The translations under genes were made by a program, and so were the position numbers. A stretch of 59,063 nucleotides of DNA, from the NCBI GenBank assembly GCA_034423195.1, contig DAOUIZ010000032.1, positions 1 to 59,063 on the forward strand, in the 5' to 3' direction. Position 1 is the stretch's first letter. Each line of letters starts with the position of its first letter. The notes below the pieces were generated by a model, which worked only from the letters and a program-made list of their open reading frames with translations, was not told where the DNA came from and did not search any database. Of this stretch, positions 40,894 to 50,126 are shown one piece after another. Source of the DNA: CATOSK01 sp034423195 (lineage in GTDB: Bacteria; Chloroflexota; Dehalococcoidia; Lucifugimonadales; UBA3495).

Positions 40894-42726
40894 CTAGTTG
40901 TCGTCTAACTCGATGGTGTGAAGGGCCGAAATGTACTCGGATACCCCGTAAGGTTCCCAGTTGAGTATCCGGGGGCCCACACCAATGGGAGGATTGAGAT
41001 ATCCGACGGATATCTGGTACGACTCTTCCTGTAATTTGAGCCAAGTGTCGTTGTAAACCTGTTCATACCCGGGTTGACCGGTCGCTGCGAGGGTTTCCTC
41101 CATCATGGCAAAGATTTCGTCGTTCTTGTGCACCCGGGTTGCGCCGACATCGGTCAGGTTCTTGTGGATGGACAGGAAGTAGAGACGCGCGATTCCTGCC
41201 GCATCCAGCCGGGTGTTCTGCGCCACCCAGTTAATCTGACCATCGAGCTTTTCGATCTCTTCGTTGCGCAGCAGACCCCAGTTAACCTTGTCCATCACGC
41301 GGACTTCGGTCTCGATACCCAGCTCCTTCTCCCACATGTCAGCGGCGAGGCGGGCCGACTCGATGAGATTGGGGACCAACTGGTCAGCGTAGGTGTTGAT
41401 GACGAAGGTTCCGATGTCCTCTCCGCCGGGATTGTCGGGAGTCTTGTACCCGGCTTCGGCAAACAGTTGCCGGGCCTTGTCCGGGTCGTAGGGCCAAGGC
41501 GCCAGTTCGTCACTGTAACCGATGGTGCTGGGCGTAACCACCCACCAGCCCTTCAGATCCATAACCTCCGGCCCGAAGAGGCGGTCCCGCAACAGTTCCT
41601 TGTCCAGAGCGTAGTTGAATGCCTGCCGTACTCCCTTGTTGCTGCAGCCCAAGCCTTCTTTGTAGCAACCCCAGAAATGAGACTCGACGATGACCGCTTC
41701 AGGGCTAAACACCAGCTTGCCCCCATCGGCCTCTACCTGCTTTCGGGTTGCCATGCTGAGGCGGCCGATGTCAGCTTCCCCGGCCCGAATCGCCGCGACT
41801 CGGGTAGATTCGTCGGGAACCTGCCGCATCTCCAGCGTCTGGAAACTGAGGCGGCGATCGGTTTGGAAACCGTGGTCCGGCTGGTAGTAGTAGCCGTCGT
41901 GGCGCTCGAAGAAGAAGGCTTCCAGGGGAACGTGCTTAACCAGCTTGACCGGTCCCGCTCCGATGGGATTCTTCTCGTAAGCATCGAGTTCCGCCTGGTC
42001 GTGGAGGCTGGAACGAGCGGGCATTACCTGGCCCATAGAGGCCCCGCCCTCGTTTTCCGACCAGTAAACCGGCGCCTCAGGGATGCCGACGGTGCTGTGT
42101 ACGCTTACCTGGTTAGGCCCCGGTCCCAACTCAATGCGGTCCATCTTGGTGGCGTAAGCCACGGTGACGCCGCTGTAACCCCATTCTTCGGCGCCGGGGC
42201 CAACCGAATGACGGAGGGTCCAAAGCACATCCTCGGGCGTGATTTCCGTACCATCGTGGAAAAGGGCGCCTTCCCTGACGGTGTAGATGATTGTCTTACC
42301 GTCGTTGGCCAATTCCCACTTGGTGGCTACTCCGGGTGTTATCTTCATGACGCCATCGAAAGAGTCCCACGAGGTCAGGTTGCTGTGGAAGTGCTTCCGC
42401 AGCTCCTTGAACGTGGACCCATAGATGGTGTCGAACCGCTCAGTGCCAAAGTCGCTCACCAGCATTACCACGTTTCCCGGGTTGACCTCGGGTGAGGCCA
42501 TAGCCTCTTGTGCGGCTTCGGTCATGGCTTGGGGAATGGCGGTTGGCTGCGCTTGTTGCTGCTGCTGTTGCGCTTGCGGCGCCGCTGCGGGGGGCTCTGC
42601 GCTTTCCTCTGTGGTGGCGGCGGTACCACAAGCTGCTGCAAACAGGAGAAGTAAGGCCATGACGGGGACCAGCAGTCGGAAGGGTCGGCTCAATGGGCGA
42701 ATGTTGGGACCATTTGCGTACTCCAT
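40894..42726 (-). CDS. Peptide-type ABC substrate-binding lipoprotein (module 1)
   Basis: A 610-residue family 5 extracellular solute-binding protein. The signal peptide ends in LLFAAAC with lipobox Cys33. A spacer of low complexity (a glutamine run) follows, then the SBP_bac_5 core with WELANDGKTIIYTVREGALFHDG and TPEDVLWTLRHS, and the late FNYALDKELLRD segment. Start chosen at ATG 42726 with AAGGAGGAG upstream. It binds peptides or other ligands outside the cell and delivers them to the permease pair at 32597/31687, from which it is now separated by the 7.2-kb element. Confidence 0.92.
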   Translation of the reverse strand: MEYANGPNIRPLSRPFRLLVPVMALLLLFAAACGTAATTEESAEPPAAAPQAQQQQQQAQPTAIPQAMTEAAQEAMASPEVNPGNVVMLVSDFGTERFDTIYGSTFKELRKHFHSNLTSWDSFDGVMKITPGVATKWELANDGKTIIYTVREGALFHDGTEITPEDVLWTLRHSVGPGAEEWGYSGVTVAYATKMDRIELGPGPNQVSVHSTVGIPEAPVYWSENEGGASMGQVMPARSSLHDQAELDAYEKNPIGAGPVKLVKHVPLEAFFFERHDGYYYQPDHGFQTDRRLSFQTLEMRQVPDESTRVAAIRAGEADIGRLSMATRKQVEADGGKLVFSPEAVIVESHFWGCYKEGLGCSNKGVRQAFNYALDKELLRDRLFGPEVMDLKGWWVVTPSTIGYSDELAPWPYDPDKARQLFAEAGYKTPDNPGGEDIGTFVINTYADQLVPNLIESARLAADMWEKELGIETEVRVMDKVNWGLLRNEEIEKLDGQINWVAQNTRLDAAGIARLYFLSIHKNLTDVGATRVHKNDEIFAMMEETLAATGQPGYEQVYNDTWLKLQEESYQISVGYLNPPIGVGPRILNWEPYGVSEYISALHTIELDDN

Positions 42727-42951
42727 TATCTCCTCCTTGGCCGGTTTTGCGGCTTCGAACTCCAAGGCTGAACGCGCGCAGCCTGTTAGCATAATTCGGA
42801 GTAACTGAGACCGCATTAAACTGCGAATTCGATATCCTTTAACGAAATCACCACACTTAGTAACACTGTTTAGTGCAAACTATGACGTAGATTCTGAAAG
42901 ATTATCCCTCCTAATCATTGATTTTCGTATGCCACGCCGAAAACTTGCCGG

Positions 42952-42981
42952 ATACTAGCACTGGGGTAAAGTTATTGTCAA
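42952..42981 (-). promoter_or_regulatory. Promoter for ABC module 1
   Basis: Minus strand: TTGACA (42976-42981) and TAGTAT (42952-42957), 18-base spacer. It implies a leader of about 220 bases, A/T-rich, with no gene in it. Confidence 0.65.
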
Positions 42982-43050
42982 TACACGGTCATTTGCAATA
43001 CTAAATCTACGATGTTATTGCAGGGTATACAGGCTTACCGTCGGAACGAC

Positions 43051-43079
43051 AAAGGGGCGGGAGTTACTCCGCCCCTTTT
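43051..43079 (-). terminator. Terminator of ABC module 2
   Basis: A 10-bp GC stem (43051-43060 with 43069-43078), T-rich on both strands, just after permease C2. Confidence 0.8.
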
Positions 43080-43112
43080 GGAAAGCGCTGCCCCGTTTAT
43101 TGGGGGGACAGG

Positions 43113-43994
43113 TCAGATACGGCGCAGTTTGGGGTCCAACGTATCGCGCATCCAGTCGCCGAAGAAGTTGAAGGCGAGAACGACAATGGTTATCGCCACA
43201 CCGGGAAGCAGGGACAGCCACCAGACCTGGAGCAGGACGGTGCGGCCCTCGGAAACCATTATCCCCCAAGCAGGGTCCCCTGGAGGCAAACCCAAGCCCA
43301 GGAAGCTGAGTGAAGCTTCCAGGAGGATTACTTGTCCGATTTGCAGGCTGGTGATTACCAGCAGTGTGTTGATGGTGTTGGGGAAAACGTGGCGAAGGAT
43401 GATCATTGGAGTCGAAAGCCCGGCGATCTTGGCGAAGGTTACAAAATCCAGTTCTTTAATGCTCAGCACATCGCCCCGGATCATGCGTGAGAATCTGGCC
43501 CAAACGGTCAGCGCAACTGCGAGGATGATGTTTTCGATACCGGCTCCCAGGAGCGTGACGATAATCATCGCGACGAGCACGGTGGGGAAACCCAGCGCGG
43601 CATCGGCGGCACGCATGATCAAGTTGTCGATCCACCCACCACGAAAACCGGCGACCAGCCCAAGAATGGTTCCGACAAACGCGCCGGTGCCCAAGGCCAC
43701 GAGGCTGATGAAGACCCCGGTACGGGCCCCGTAGATCAGGCGGCTGAGCATATCCCGCCCCATGACGTCCGTACCCAACGGGTAGGTCAGGTTTTCGAAC
43801 GGGGCCAGCCTGGCATTGCTCATGCTTATTTGGGTGGGATCATGCGGTGATATCAGGGGAGCGAAGAGAGCGCATATCAACAGGACCGACATTACCGTCA
43901 GAGGTATCAATGGCAACCGGCCACGTTGGGTTGCTCCCAGGAACACCCGGAAGCGGGTCATGGGGCGATTGGTTGCAGTTAATGTAGATGCCAC
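43113..43994 (-). CDS. Peptide/nickel-type ABC permease C (module 2)
   Basis: A 293-residue DppC-type permease, six helices. Segments FAPLISPHDPTQISM, YPLGTDVMGRDMLSRLIYG and MIRGDVLSIKELDFVTFAKIAGLS match the paralogue at 31687. GTG at 43994 is the start, with GGAGGAA before it, 14 bases after permease B; longer readings overlap permease B and are discarded. The EAA loop is intact. Confidence 0.92.
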   Translation of the reverse strand: MASTLTATNRPMTRFRVFLGATQRGRLPLIPLTVMSVLLICALFAPLISPHDPTQISMSNARLAPFENLTYPLGTDVMGRDMLSRLIYGARTGVFISLVALGTGAFVGTILGLVAGFRGGWIDNLIMRAADAALGFPTVLVAMIIVTLLGAGIENIILAVALTVWARFSRMIRGDVLSIKELDFVTFAKIAGLSTPMIILRHVFPNTINTLLVITSLQIGQVILLEASLSFLGLGLPPGDPAWGIMVSEGRTVLLQVWWLSLLPGVAITIVVLAFNFFGDWMRDTLDPKLRRI

Positions 43995-44008
43995 AAATTC
44001 CTCCGGGG

Positions 44009-44926
44009 TTAATCGTACCTGATTCTGGGGTTCACGTAGGCGTACAGGATGTCCACCAGCAGGGCAGTGACTATGTAGAAGAACCCGGCTGCCAACACGG
44101 TTGCCTGGACTACGGCGAAGTCGCGGGTTTGGATTCCCTGCAACATCAGTTGACCAATACCTGGCCATGCAAAGACCACTTCTACGGCTACTGAGCCGTT
44201 CAAGAGCCCCGCCAAGGTAAGGCCCGAGAATGTCAGCAAGGGGATAACCGCGTTCTTGAGAGCGTGTTTCCAGACCACCAGGCGTTCGTTCAATCCCTTT
44301 ACCCGGGCGAACTTCACGTATTCGCTGTCAAGGACCTCCAGCATACTGGACCGGCCCAGGCGGACCATTCCCGCCATTGCGGACCAACCAAGAACGAAAG
44401 CAGGCAGAACAAAGTGCTCCACGCCTCCTCTACCAAAGGTTGGCAGCCACCCCAAGATGGCGCCAAATAGCATGATGAGCATAATCGCGATCCAGAAGTT
44501 GGGTGTAGCGATCCCCATGATCGCGAAAAGCTTGCCAAAGTTGTCCAGGAACCCGTCCCGTTTAACAGCCGACAATATCCCCAGCGGAACCCCTACGATA
44601 ACCGACAAGGCAAAAGCGGCCCCCGCCAGCTGCAGAGTGGCCGGAAGACGGGACATCAGGATATCCCGGGCGGGCCGTCCCTTCAGGAAAGAGGTGCCGA
44701 AGTCCAATCTTACGATGTCGGTCAGAAAGTCAGCGTATTGGACTATGAGGGGCCGGTCCAGGCCGAAGTTCTTCTTGAGTTGCTCGTAGTCCGCCTCTGT
44801 CGTTTCAGGCCCCAACAGGTAGTCGGCGGTATTGCCCGTCAAGTGCACACTAAGGAAAACCGCCAAGCTCAGTATCAACAAGGTGATGATTGCCTGGAAG
44901 ACCCGGGTGATTACATAGCGTTGCAT
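44009..44926 (-). CDS. Peptide/nickel-type ABC permease B (module 2)
   Basis: A 305-residue DppB-type permease. It is colinear with its paralogue at 32597 (LSLAVFLSVHLTGN, LGLDRPL-like FGLDRPLIVQYADF, YVKFARVKGLNER, end YAYVNPRIRYD). It shows what the module-1 binding-protein/permease junction looked like: the gap to the binding-protein gene is 124 bases and contains a hairpin. Confidence 0.92.
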   Translation of the reverse strand: MQRYVITRVFQAIITLLILSLAVFLSVHLTGNTADYLLGPETTEADYEQLKKNFGLDRPLIVQYADFLTDIVRLDFGTSFLKGRPARDILMSRLPATLQLAGAAFALSVIVGVPLGILSAVKRDGFLDNFGKLFAIMGIATPNFWIAIMLIMLFGAILGWLPTFGRGGVEHFVLPAFVLGWSAMAGMVRLGRSSMLEVLDSEYVKFARVKGLNERLVVWKHALKNAVIPLLTFSGLTLAGLLNGSVAVEVVFAWPGIGQLMLQGIQTRDFAVVQATVLAAGFFYIVTALLVDILYAYVNPRIRYD

Positions 44927-44957
44927 GAAATTTCCTTGACCGGAGAAACCGATGGGC

Positions 44958-44992
44958 GGCAGGTGGAAGGAAAGCTTGTTCCCCCACCTGCC
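44958..44992 (-). terminator. Attenuator-like hairpin between binding protein and permeases (module 2)
   Basis: A 9-bp stem GGCAGGTGG/CCACCTGCC (44958-44966 with 44984-44992), without a clear U tract. It may stabilise the upstream binding-protein mRNA or attenuate permease expression. Confidence 0.5.
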
Positions 44993-45050
44993 AGCCCGGA
45001 ATTAACAGCCTACGCAGCAAGCCGGCTGACGGTGCAACCTGCCCGCGCTT

Positions 45051-46862
45051 CTATTGATCGGCGAGCACGATTGTGTGGTAGGCGGAGGGGTAGAACGCCA
45101 ATGGCAGCGGCTGCCAACTCTCGATACGAGGGCCAACTCCCCACTGCACATGGACGTATCCCATGGCCATTTCGTAGTGTTCTTCCCGGAGCCTGACAAA
45201 CACGTCATGCCAGACTTCGTCAATCTGGTTGGGGTCAAACACGGCCAGGGCTTCCTGGACCTGATTCACGATTTCCGGCGTGTGGCTCCAGTTACCGCCC
45301 TTAGACCCGTCCTTGGGGGCGGTCCCGTAACTGGAGCGGGCAGCACTGCGGCCATCGCGGCGAGCTTCGTTGTCCCGCCACAGAATCTGGCCAGCCAGCG
45401 GGTCGCGGGCCTTGGTTGCTTTCTTCAGAGCGGTCTCGTCGCCGACGCGAACCTCGGTATCAAGGCCAAGCTCGTCCTTCCAATAGTTGGCCGCCAACTG
45501 AGCGGATTCGGGGAGGAAGGGCACAGCCCGAGATGACCACGTATTCACGATGAGCTTTCCGAACCCCTCTCCATTGGGGTAGCCGGCCTCGGCCATGAGC
45601 TGCCTGGCCTTGTCCGGGTCGTAGGGGAAGGGGTCGAGGGCAGGGCTATAACCCATGGAACTTGGGGTCACATGCGCCCAACCCTTGGCCTCGAAGATCT
45701 CCGGTCCGCCAAACAGGTCGTCGCGGAGCGCGTCTTTGTCGATGGCATAACCCAAAGCCTGCCGGACCCGCTTGTCGTTGCATGGCAGGTCCGGATAGTA
45801 GTCCCAGCCACAGCCAATGAACATGATGCGAAGGTAGGAAGCTTCCGGCCCGACAATAACTTGTCCGCCACCGGCCTCGACCTGGTCCTTGGTAGCCAGG
45901 CTAACCGGAGCTATGTCAGCTTCCCCGGCCCGCAGCGCGGCAGCGCGGGTGGACTCTTCGGGTATCTTGCGGAGGTCGAGGAACTGGAATGGAACGCGGC
46001 GGTCCTCGGCATAGTACTGGTCAAACCGCTCGAAGGACATCACCTCATCTTCAACCTGGCGTGTCATGGCCATGATGCCGGCGCCTATCGGGTTCTGGTC
46101 ATAAGCGACCATAGCATCGGCTTCATGAATGGTCGCCATGTCTCCGGCGGGCCGGATAATGCCCTGGCAGGCGCCACTGGCATCGGAAATGAACCCTTCA
46201 AAGCTGGAATCGATATTGCCATGCGTGATGCTGACCTGTTGGGGCCCTATCTGCTCGATCAACTCCACGTTGGAGGCCATATTGGCAGCGCTGGAGCTCG
46301 TTGCCACTTCCTGAGCCCCAGGGCCCCAGGATTGCAGCCAGGTGAACAGCAGATCCTCGCCCGTAACCTGGCTTCCGTCATGGAAGTAACCGTCATCCCT
46401 GACCGTGGCGGTCCAGGTGTGACCGTCTTCAGACAGTTCCCAAGCGGAGAGCATTCCAGGGATGGAGGCCCGGTTTGCATCGGTGCGGATCAGGAAGTCG
46501 TGTATCACGTTGTAGTGATTGTGGCAGTTGGTCCCATGCACCGGCAGGAACCGGTGTCCCCAGCCACCGACCATCACGGTCAGAGTGATGTCCGACACTT
46601 CGGCCATGGCTTGGGCGGGCTCCGCCGCTTGCTGGGGCACGGCCGTGGGGGCCGCTGCCGCTGCCGGAGCGCTTGACCCGGAGCTCGCGGGAGCCGCGGC
46701 AGCCGGTTCCGCCGCGGCTGGTGCGGCAGGCTGGGCTGGTTCCTCGGATGCTTCAGGGGCCTGGGCGGCTGACCCGCAGGCTATACCCAAGATGAGGGTT
46801 AGCGCCATAACGGCCAACAGCCAGGATGCGGGTTTGTTCCTACTAGCGTACCAATACTGCAT
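45051..46862 (-). CDS. Peptide-type ABC substrate-binding lipoprotein (module 2)
   Basis: A 603-residue family 5 solute-binding protein. The lipobox ILGIAC gives modified Cys29, followed by a long Ala/Pro-rich spacer, then WELSEDGHTWTATVRDDG, VTGEDLLFTWLQSWG and the LGYAIDKDALRDDLFGG segment. Start chosen at ATG 46862 with GGAGGA upstream; the longer reading has no signal sequence. It is homologous to the module-1 protein at 40894 and should feed permeases at 44009 and 43113. Confidence 0.92.
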   Translation of the reverse strand: MQYWYASRNKPASWLLAVMALTLILGIACGSAAQAPEASEEPAQPAAPAAAEPAAAAPASSGSSAPAAAAAPTAVPQQAAEPAQAMAEVSDITLTVMVGGWGHRFLPVHGTNCHNHYNVIHDFLIRTDANRASIPGMLSAWELSEDGHTWTATVRDDGYFHDGSQVTGEDLLFTWLQSWGPGAQEVATSSSAANMASNVELIEQIGPQQVSITHGNIDSSFEGFISDASGACQGIIRPAGDMATIHEADAMVAYDQNPIGAGIMAMTRQVEDEVMSFERFDQYYAEDRRVPFQFLDLRKIPEESTRAAALRAGEADIAPVSLATKDQVEAGGGQVIVGPEASYLRIMFIGCGWDYYPDLPCNDKRVRQALGYAIDKDALRDDLFGGPEIFEAKGWAHVTPSSMGYSPALDPFPYDPDKARQLMAEAGYPNGEGFGKLIVNTWSSRAVPFLPESAQLAANYWKDELGLDTEVRVGDETALKKATKARDPLAGQILWRDNEARRDGRSAARSSYGTAPKDGSKGGNWSHTPEIVNQVQEALAVFDPNQIDEVWHDVFVRLREEHYEMAMGYVHVQWGVGPRIESWQPLPLAFYPSAYHTIVLADQ

Positions 46863-47115
46863 ACAGTCTTCCTCCGAACCTTGAGCAGGGTGCTTGTCGA
46901 ATACCCCCTTCGTGTGTGCCAGTTTCAGACGGGTCTTAAGCAAGCCTTTTCGCAATAGACGAGATACCCAGGGTGGTCCCTTGATGCGGTAATAATTCAG
47001 GATGCGGAATGACCTGAAGGGGGACCTTCGCTTTGCGGAGTCTCGTTCCGATACAGTTCGTCCGACGCGCTGGTTCTGGCACTCCTTCCGCCGGGGGTGG
47101 TCGAAAGGTGGGAGG

Positions 47116-47144
47116 ATTCTAGCATCGGCGTTGGATAGTGTCAA
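47116..47144 (-). promoter_or_regulatory. Promoter for ABC module 2
   Basis: Minus strand: TTGACA (47139-47144) and TAGAAT (47116-47121) with a 17-base spacer. It implies a leader of about 250 bases without a recognised gene. Bases 47145-47389 hold nothing I can name. Confidence 0.72.
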
Positions 47145-47389
47145 TTTGGCGGCGTGATCAATTCAAAACCCGCGCATGATGCCTGGTTAAGTTACGATAA
47201 TAGTAACGCCGTTGGTATGATCAATTGCGATATTTGGATTGGGACAACATAAAACGCAGACCAGGTATAACGAAAACGTTGCGGAGCGCACGGTAAGCCC
47301 AACGGGCAGGTCGTTGCTTGCCCTCCAGTTGGCAACAGAGGGAAGCGACTGTGACTACCTGCCAGGGAAGGCTTGGGGATGAAGGGCGG

Positions 47390-48271
47390 CTAGACGCGGC
47401 GCAGCTTGGGGTCGAGGGTGTCGCGCATCCAGTCACCGAAGAAGTTGAACGCCAAGACTACGATGGTGATGGCCAGGCCGGGCAATAGAGACAGCCACCA
47501 GACCTGGAGCATTACCGACCGGCCTTCGGCAACCATGATGCCCCAGGCGGGGTCACCGGGTGGGAGGCCCAATCCGAGGAAGCTGAGAGACGCTTCCAGG
47601 AGAATGACCTGTCCCACTTGAAGACTCGTTATAACCAGCAGGGTATTGATGGTGTTGGGAAAGATGTGGCGGGCAATAATCACCGGGGAGGATAAGCCCG
47701 CAATCTTGGCGAACGTTACGAAATCCAGCTCTTTAATGGACAACACGTCGCCCCGGATCATCCGCGCAAACCTGGCCCACACGGTGACAACCACGGCCAG
47801 GATGATGTTTTCGATGCCGGCCCCCAGGATAGTCACGATTATCATCGCAACCAGGACGGTGGGAAACCCGAGAGCGGCGTCGGCGGCGCGCATGATCAGA
47901 ATGTCGAACCAACCGCCCCGGTATCCCGCGGTCAAACCCAAGACCGTGCCGACGAACGCCCCGGTCCCCAGAGCAATTAAACTGATGAAAACGCTGGTGC
48001 GGGCGCCGTAAATCAAGCGGCTAAGCATGTCCCGCCCCAGAATGTCGGTCCCCAATGGGTAGTCAGAATTTTCGAAGGGGGCTATCCGGCGGTCGAGCAT
48101 GTTGATGGCGGTGGGGTCGTGCTGGGCCAGCCAGGGGGCGAACATGGCACAGACGAGCATAACCAGCATGATGGCTACGGGGACCCAGGGCAAGCGGAGA
48201 ACGCGAACCTGTTCGCGCAGTTGCTGAACTTTTCCTATGTCGCGGGATACGATCGGGGCATCCGTAGCCAA
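47390..48271 (-). CDS. Peptide/nickel-type ABC permease C (module 3, orphan)
   Basis: A 293-residue DppC-type permease closely similar to those at 43113 and 31687, with the same six helices and EAA loop (MIRGDVLSIKELDFVTFAKIAGLS). TTG at 48271 is the start, with AGGAGGA upstream. No permease B, binding protein or ATPase is encoded with it. Only the last codons of a permease B remain just upstream. If functional, it must pair with a B subunit from another module. Confidence 0.88.
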   Translation of the reverse strand: MATDAPIVSRDIGKVQQLREQVRVLRLPWVPVAIMLVMLVCAMFAPWLAQHDPTAINMLDRRIAPFENSDYPLGTDILGRDMLSRLIYGARTSVFISLIALGTGAFVGTVLGLTAGYRGGWFDILIMRAADAALGFPTVLVAMIIVTILGAGIENIILAVVVTVWARFARMIRGDVLSIKELDFVTFAKIAGLSSPVIIARHIFPNTINTLLVITSLQVGQVILLEASLSFLGLGLPPGDPAWGIMVAEGRSVMLQVWWLSLLPGLAITIVVLAFNFFGDWMRDTLDPKLRRV

Positions 48272-48286
48272 AGTGGTCCTCCTGGG

Positions 48287-48319
48287 CTATTGGTAGCGGA
48301 TCCTGGGGTTGAAGATTAA
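48287..48319 (-). pseudogene. Remnant C-terminus of permease B (module 3)
   Basis: In frame before TAG, 16 bases upstream of the permease C start, the minus strand reads LIFNPRIRYQ, matching the conserved NPRIRYD end of DppB-type permeases at the expected spacing. Preceding codons do not resemble permease B. The remainder of the gene has been lost. Bases 48320-48509 hold no gene. Confidence 0.5.
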
Positions 48320-48509
48320 AGCTGCTCGGATAATCCTTACGCTGGCCGGGACAGTTAGGAATGGCACCTTATACCAAACCCGACATGTCCTGAGCAAACA
48401 TCCAGATGACTGTATATGGCTGCGAGACCGGCATATATGCTTCCGAGCCACAGCCACCGGAAGCAGGTTTGGCCGGAAGGGCTTTGGGATTGGAGATAGG
48501 GGAACGAAG

Positions 48510-49019
48510 CTACCGGGGAGAAGTGGGTTCGTCGGCCCCCACGGGTGCGGTTTGGGTGGTCATCGGGGTTAACTTAGCGCGATTTTCGGCGCGGTAAATT
48601 ACGACGGCCTGCTGAGTAACCCCAATGGCGGTGGCGACCAAGGTGCCGGTGACCGCAGCGGTGATGTGAATCGTTGTGTCCATGGCGAAGCGGCTCCACC
48701 AGTAATCATCCGCCACGCCAGGACCAAAGTTGTGGGCCCCGTAGACTCCCGCCACAGCCGCGGCACATACGACAACCCATGTGGTCCAGGAGTAGTACCG
48801 GCTCCACCTAAGACTGATCCAGCCCAGGTTGGCCCCGATGCCGGCCGCGACACCGATGAACACGAGCTGGATGTTGAAATGCACTGTGAAGGACCAGGGG
48901 TATTCCGACAGCAGGTTGAAGACCCGGCCCGAAACGTCCCCTATGAAGCTCATAACGACGGCGAAGGCCAATCCCGCCAACATGCGCCCGGTCCAGACAC
49001 CCAGAAGTCCGATAGTCAT
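48510..49019 (-). CDS. Four-helix membrane protein of unknown function
   Basis: A 169-residue integral membrane protein with about four hydrophobic segments and a hydrophilic tail of about 30 residues. No motif is recognised. It lies on the same strand as the ABC permeases but 190 bases from the nearest one. A start without a clear ribosome site lowers confidence in the exact N-terminus. Confidence 0.55.
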   Translation of the reverse strand: MTIGLLGVWTGRMLAGLAFAVVMSFIGDVSGRVFNLLSEYPWSFTVHFNIQLVFIGVAAGIGANLGWISLRWSRYYSWTTWVVVCAAAVAGVYGAHNFGPGVADDYWWSRFAMDTTIHITAAVTGTLVATAIGVTQQAVVIYRAENRAKLTPMTTQTAPVGADEPTSPR

Positions 49020-49101
49020 TTCGACGCCATCACCATCCGCAGGTACGTGGAAGAGGACACCTGCCCGTTTTGGTCAACCCCACAATTTGGGGTCCCTTTG
49101 A

Positions 49102-49110
49102 TGCTATAAT
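49102..49110 (+). promoter_or_regulatory. Extended -10 promoter
   Basis: TGCTATAAT, a perfect extended -10, without a convincing -35. It would start transcription near 49117, 57 bases before the ATG at 49174. Confidence 0.5.
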
Positions 49111-49173
49111 ACACCACTAATGGCGGAGGAAGAATGCCGCCAGAATATTTGCACCTCAAGGAGGTCCCACTCT

Positions 49174-50028
49174 ATGCAGCAGCGCACCAGGGAAAGATTC
49201 GACGCCGGAGCCGTCTCGTTCATCGTCCAGCACGAGCTCTGGGACGGCAACATCCAGGACCACTCGGACCAGGGCGTAGCCATTCTGGTCCAGGGCGGTA
49301 ACGATACCACCGTGCTCCGGTTCAACTGCTTCGACATCGAGCGGAGCTACGTCTACGGGCCGGAAGGCAAGAACAAGCTGTTCCGCATGGACCCCACGGT
49401 GGACGGCAATCCTATCGGCTGGTCCGTAACCCAGATTCGGAACATCCTGCCGGAGATGGTGACCGAGGCCGGGTATCCCGAGGTTGCAGGGCAGATCGAC
49501 AAGAGCAAGGTTGCCGGAGTCCTGAAGGACCTGGAAGCCACGGCCCGGGAGCTGTTTGCAACCGGCCGCAACACGGTCAAGCACAACCGGGGCCATGATA
49601 TGTTCGAGGCCGGCAACTTCCGGTTCGGGCTTGAGATGCGGAAGCAGGCTGGCGGCGACGGCGGCCTGGCGATTCACGTCCTGGCCGACCTGGCCGGCAC
49701 TCCGGGCCGGACCTACATGGAGGAGACCGAGCTCCTGGCCTTCGACTGCTTCCGGATCGACCCCCATTACCACTACGGCCCCCGCAACAAGAACCACCGG
49801 ATCTTCTGGGACAAGACCGTGGTGCCCGACACGCTGGAGTGGACGCTGGAGCAGTTCCGCACCGGCAAGCTACGGGATATGATCGCCCGTGCCGGGTACC
49901 CCGGCGTGGCTGCCGATTACGACCAGCGCGTGGTGGATGAGATCTTCCCGGCCCTGGCGGCCCGGGCCCGGGAAATCCAGGCCCAGCCTCTGCCGGAAGA
50001 GCCCACTCCCAACCTGGTCCCCCGCTAA
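49174..50028 (+). CDS. Hypothetical protein with internal duplication
   Basis: A 284-residue protein made of two homologous halves. FNCFDIERSYVYGPEGKNK and FDCFRIDPHYHYGPRNKNH align, as do WSVTQIRNILPEMVTEAGYP and WTLEQFRTGKLRDMIARAGYP, with about 130-140 residues per repeat. No signal peptide, metal motif or transmembrane helix is seen. AAGGAGG precedes the ATG at 49174. Function unknown. A terminator follows. Confidence 0.78.
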   Translation: MQQRTRERFDAGAVSFIVQHELWDGNIQDHSDQGVAILVQGGNDTTVLRFNCFDIERSYVYGPEGKNKLFRMDPTVDGNPIGWSVTQIRNILPEMVTEAGYPEVAGQIDKSKVAGVLKDLEATARELFATGRNTVKHNRGHDMFEAGNFRFGLEMRKQAGGDGGLAIHVLADLAGTPGRTYMEETELLAFDCFRIDPHYHYGPRNKNHRIFWDKTVVPDTLEWTLEQFRTGKLRDMIARAGYPGVAADYDQRVVDEIFPALAARAREIQAQPLPEEPTPNLVPR

Positions 50029-50057
50029 CCCAATCCTTCCCGAAGACAGGGAGTTCC

Positions 50058-50090
50058 ACAGGGGCGCCGCATGCGGCGCCCCTGTATTTT
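50058..50090. terminator. Terminator between convergent genes
   Basis: A 13-bp stem (50058-50070 with 50073-50085) with a tight turn, then T-rich sequence. It separates the duplicated-domain gene from the DUF35 gene. Confidence 0.82.
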
Positions 50091-50126
50091 TGCCGATGGT
50101 GCTGTCCGTGAACTATCCCGGACCAG

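Noticed and set aside
47221..47436. Small minus-strand gene after permease C3
   Set aside because: It overlaps the end of the permease gene in another frame and has no ribosome site.
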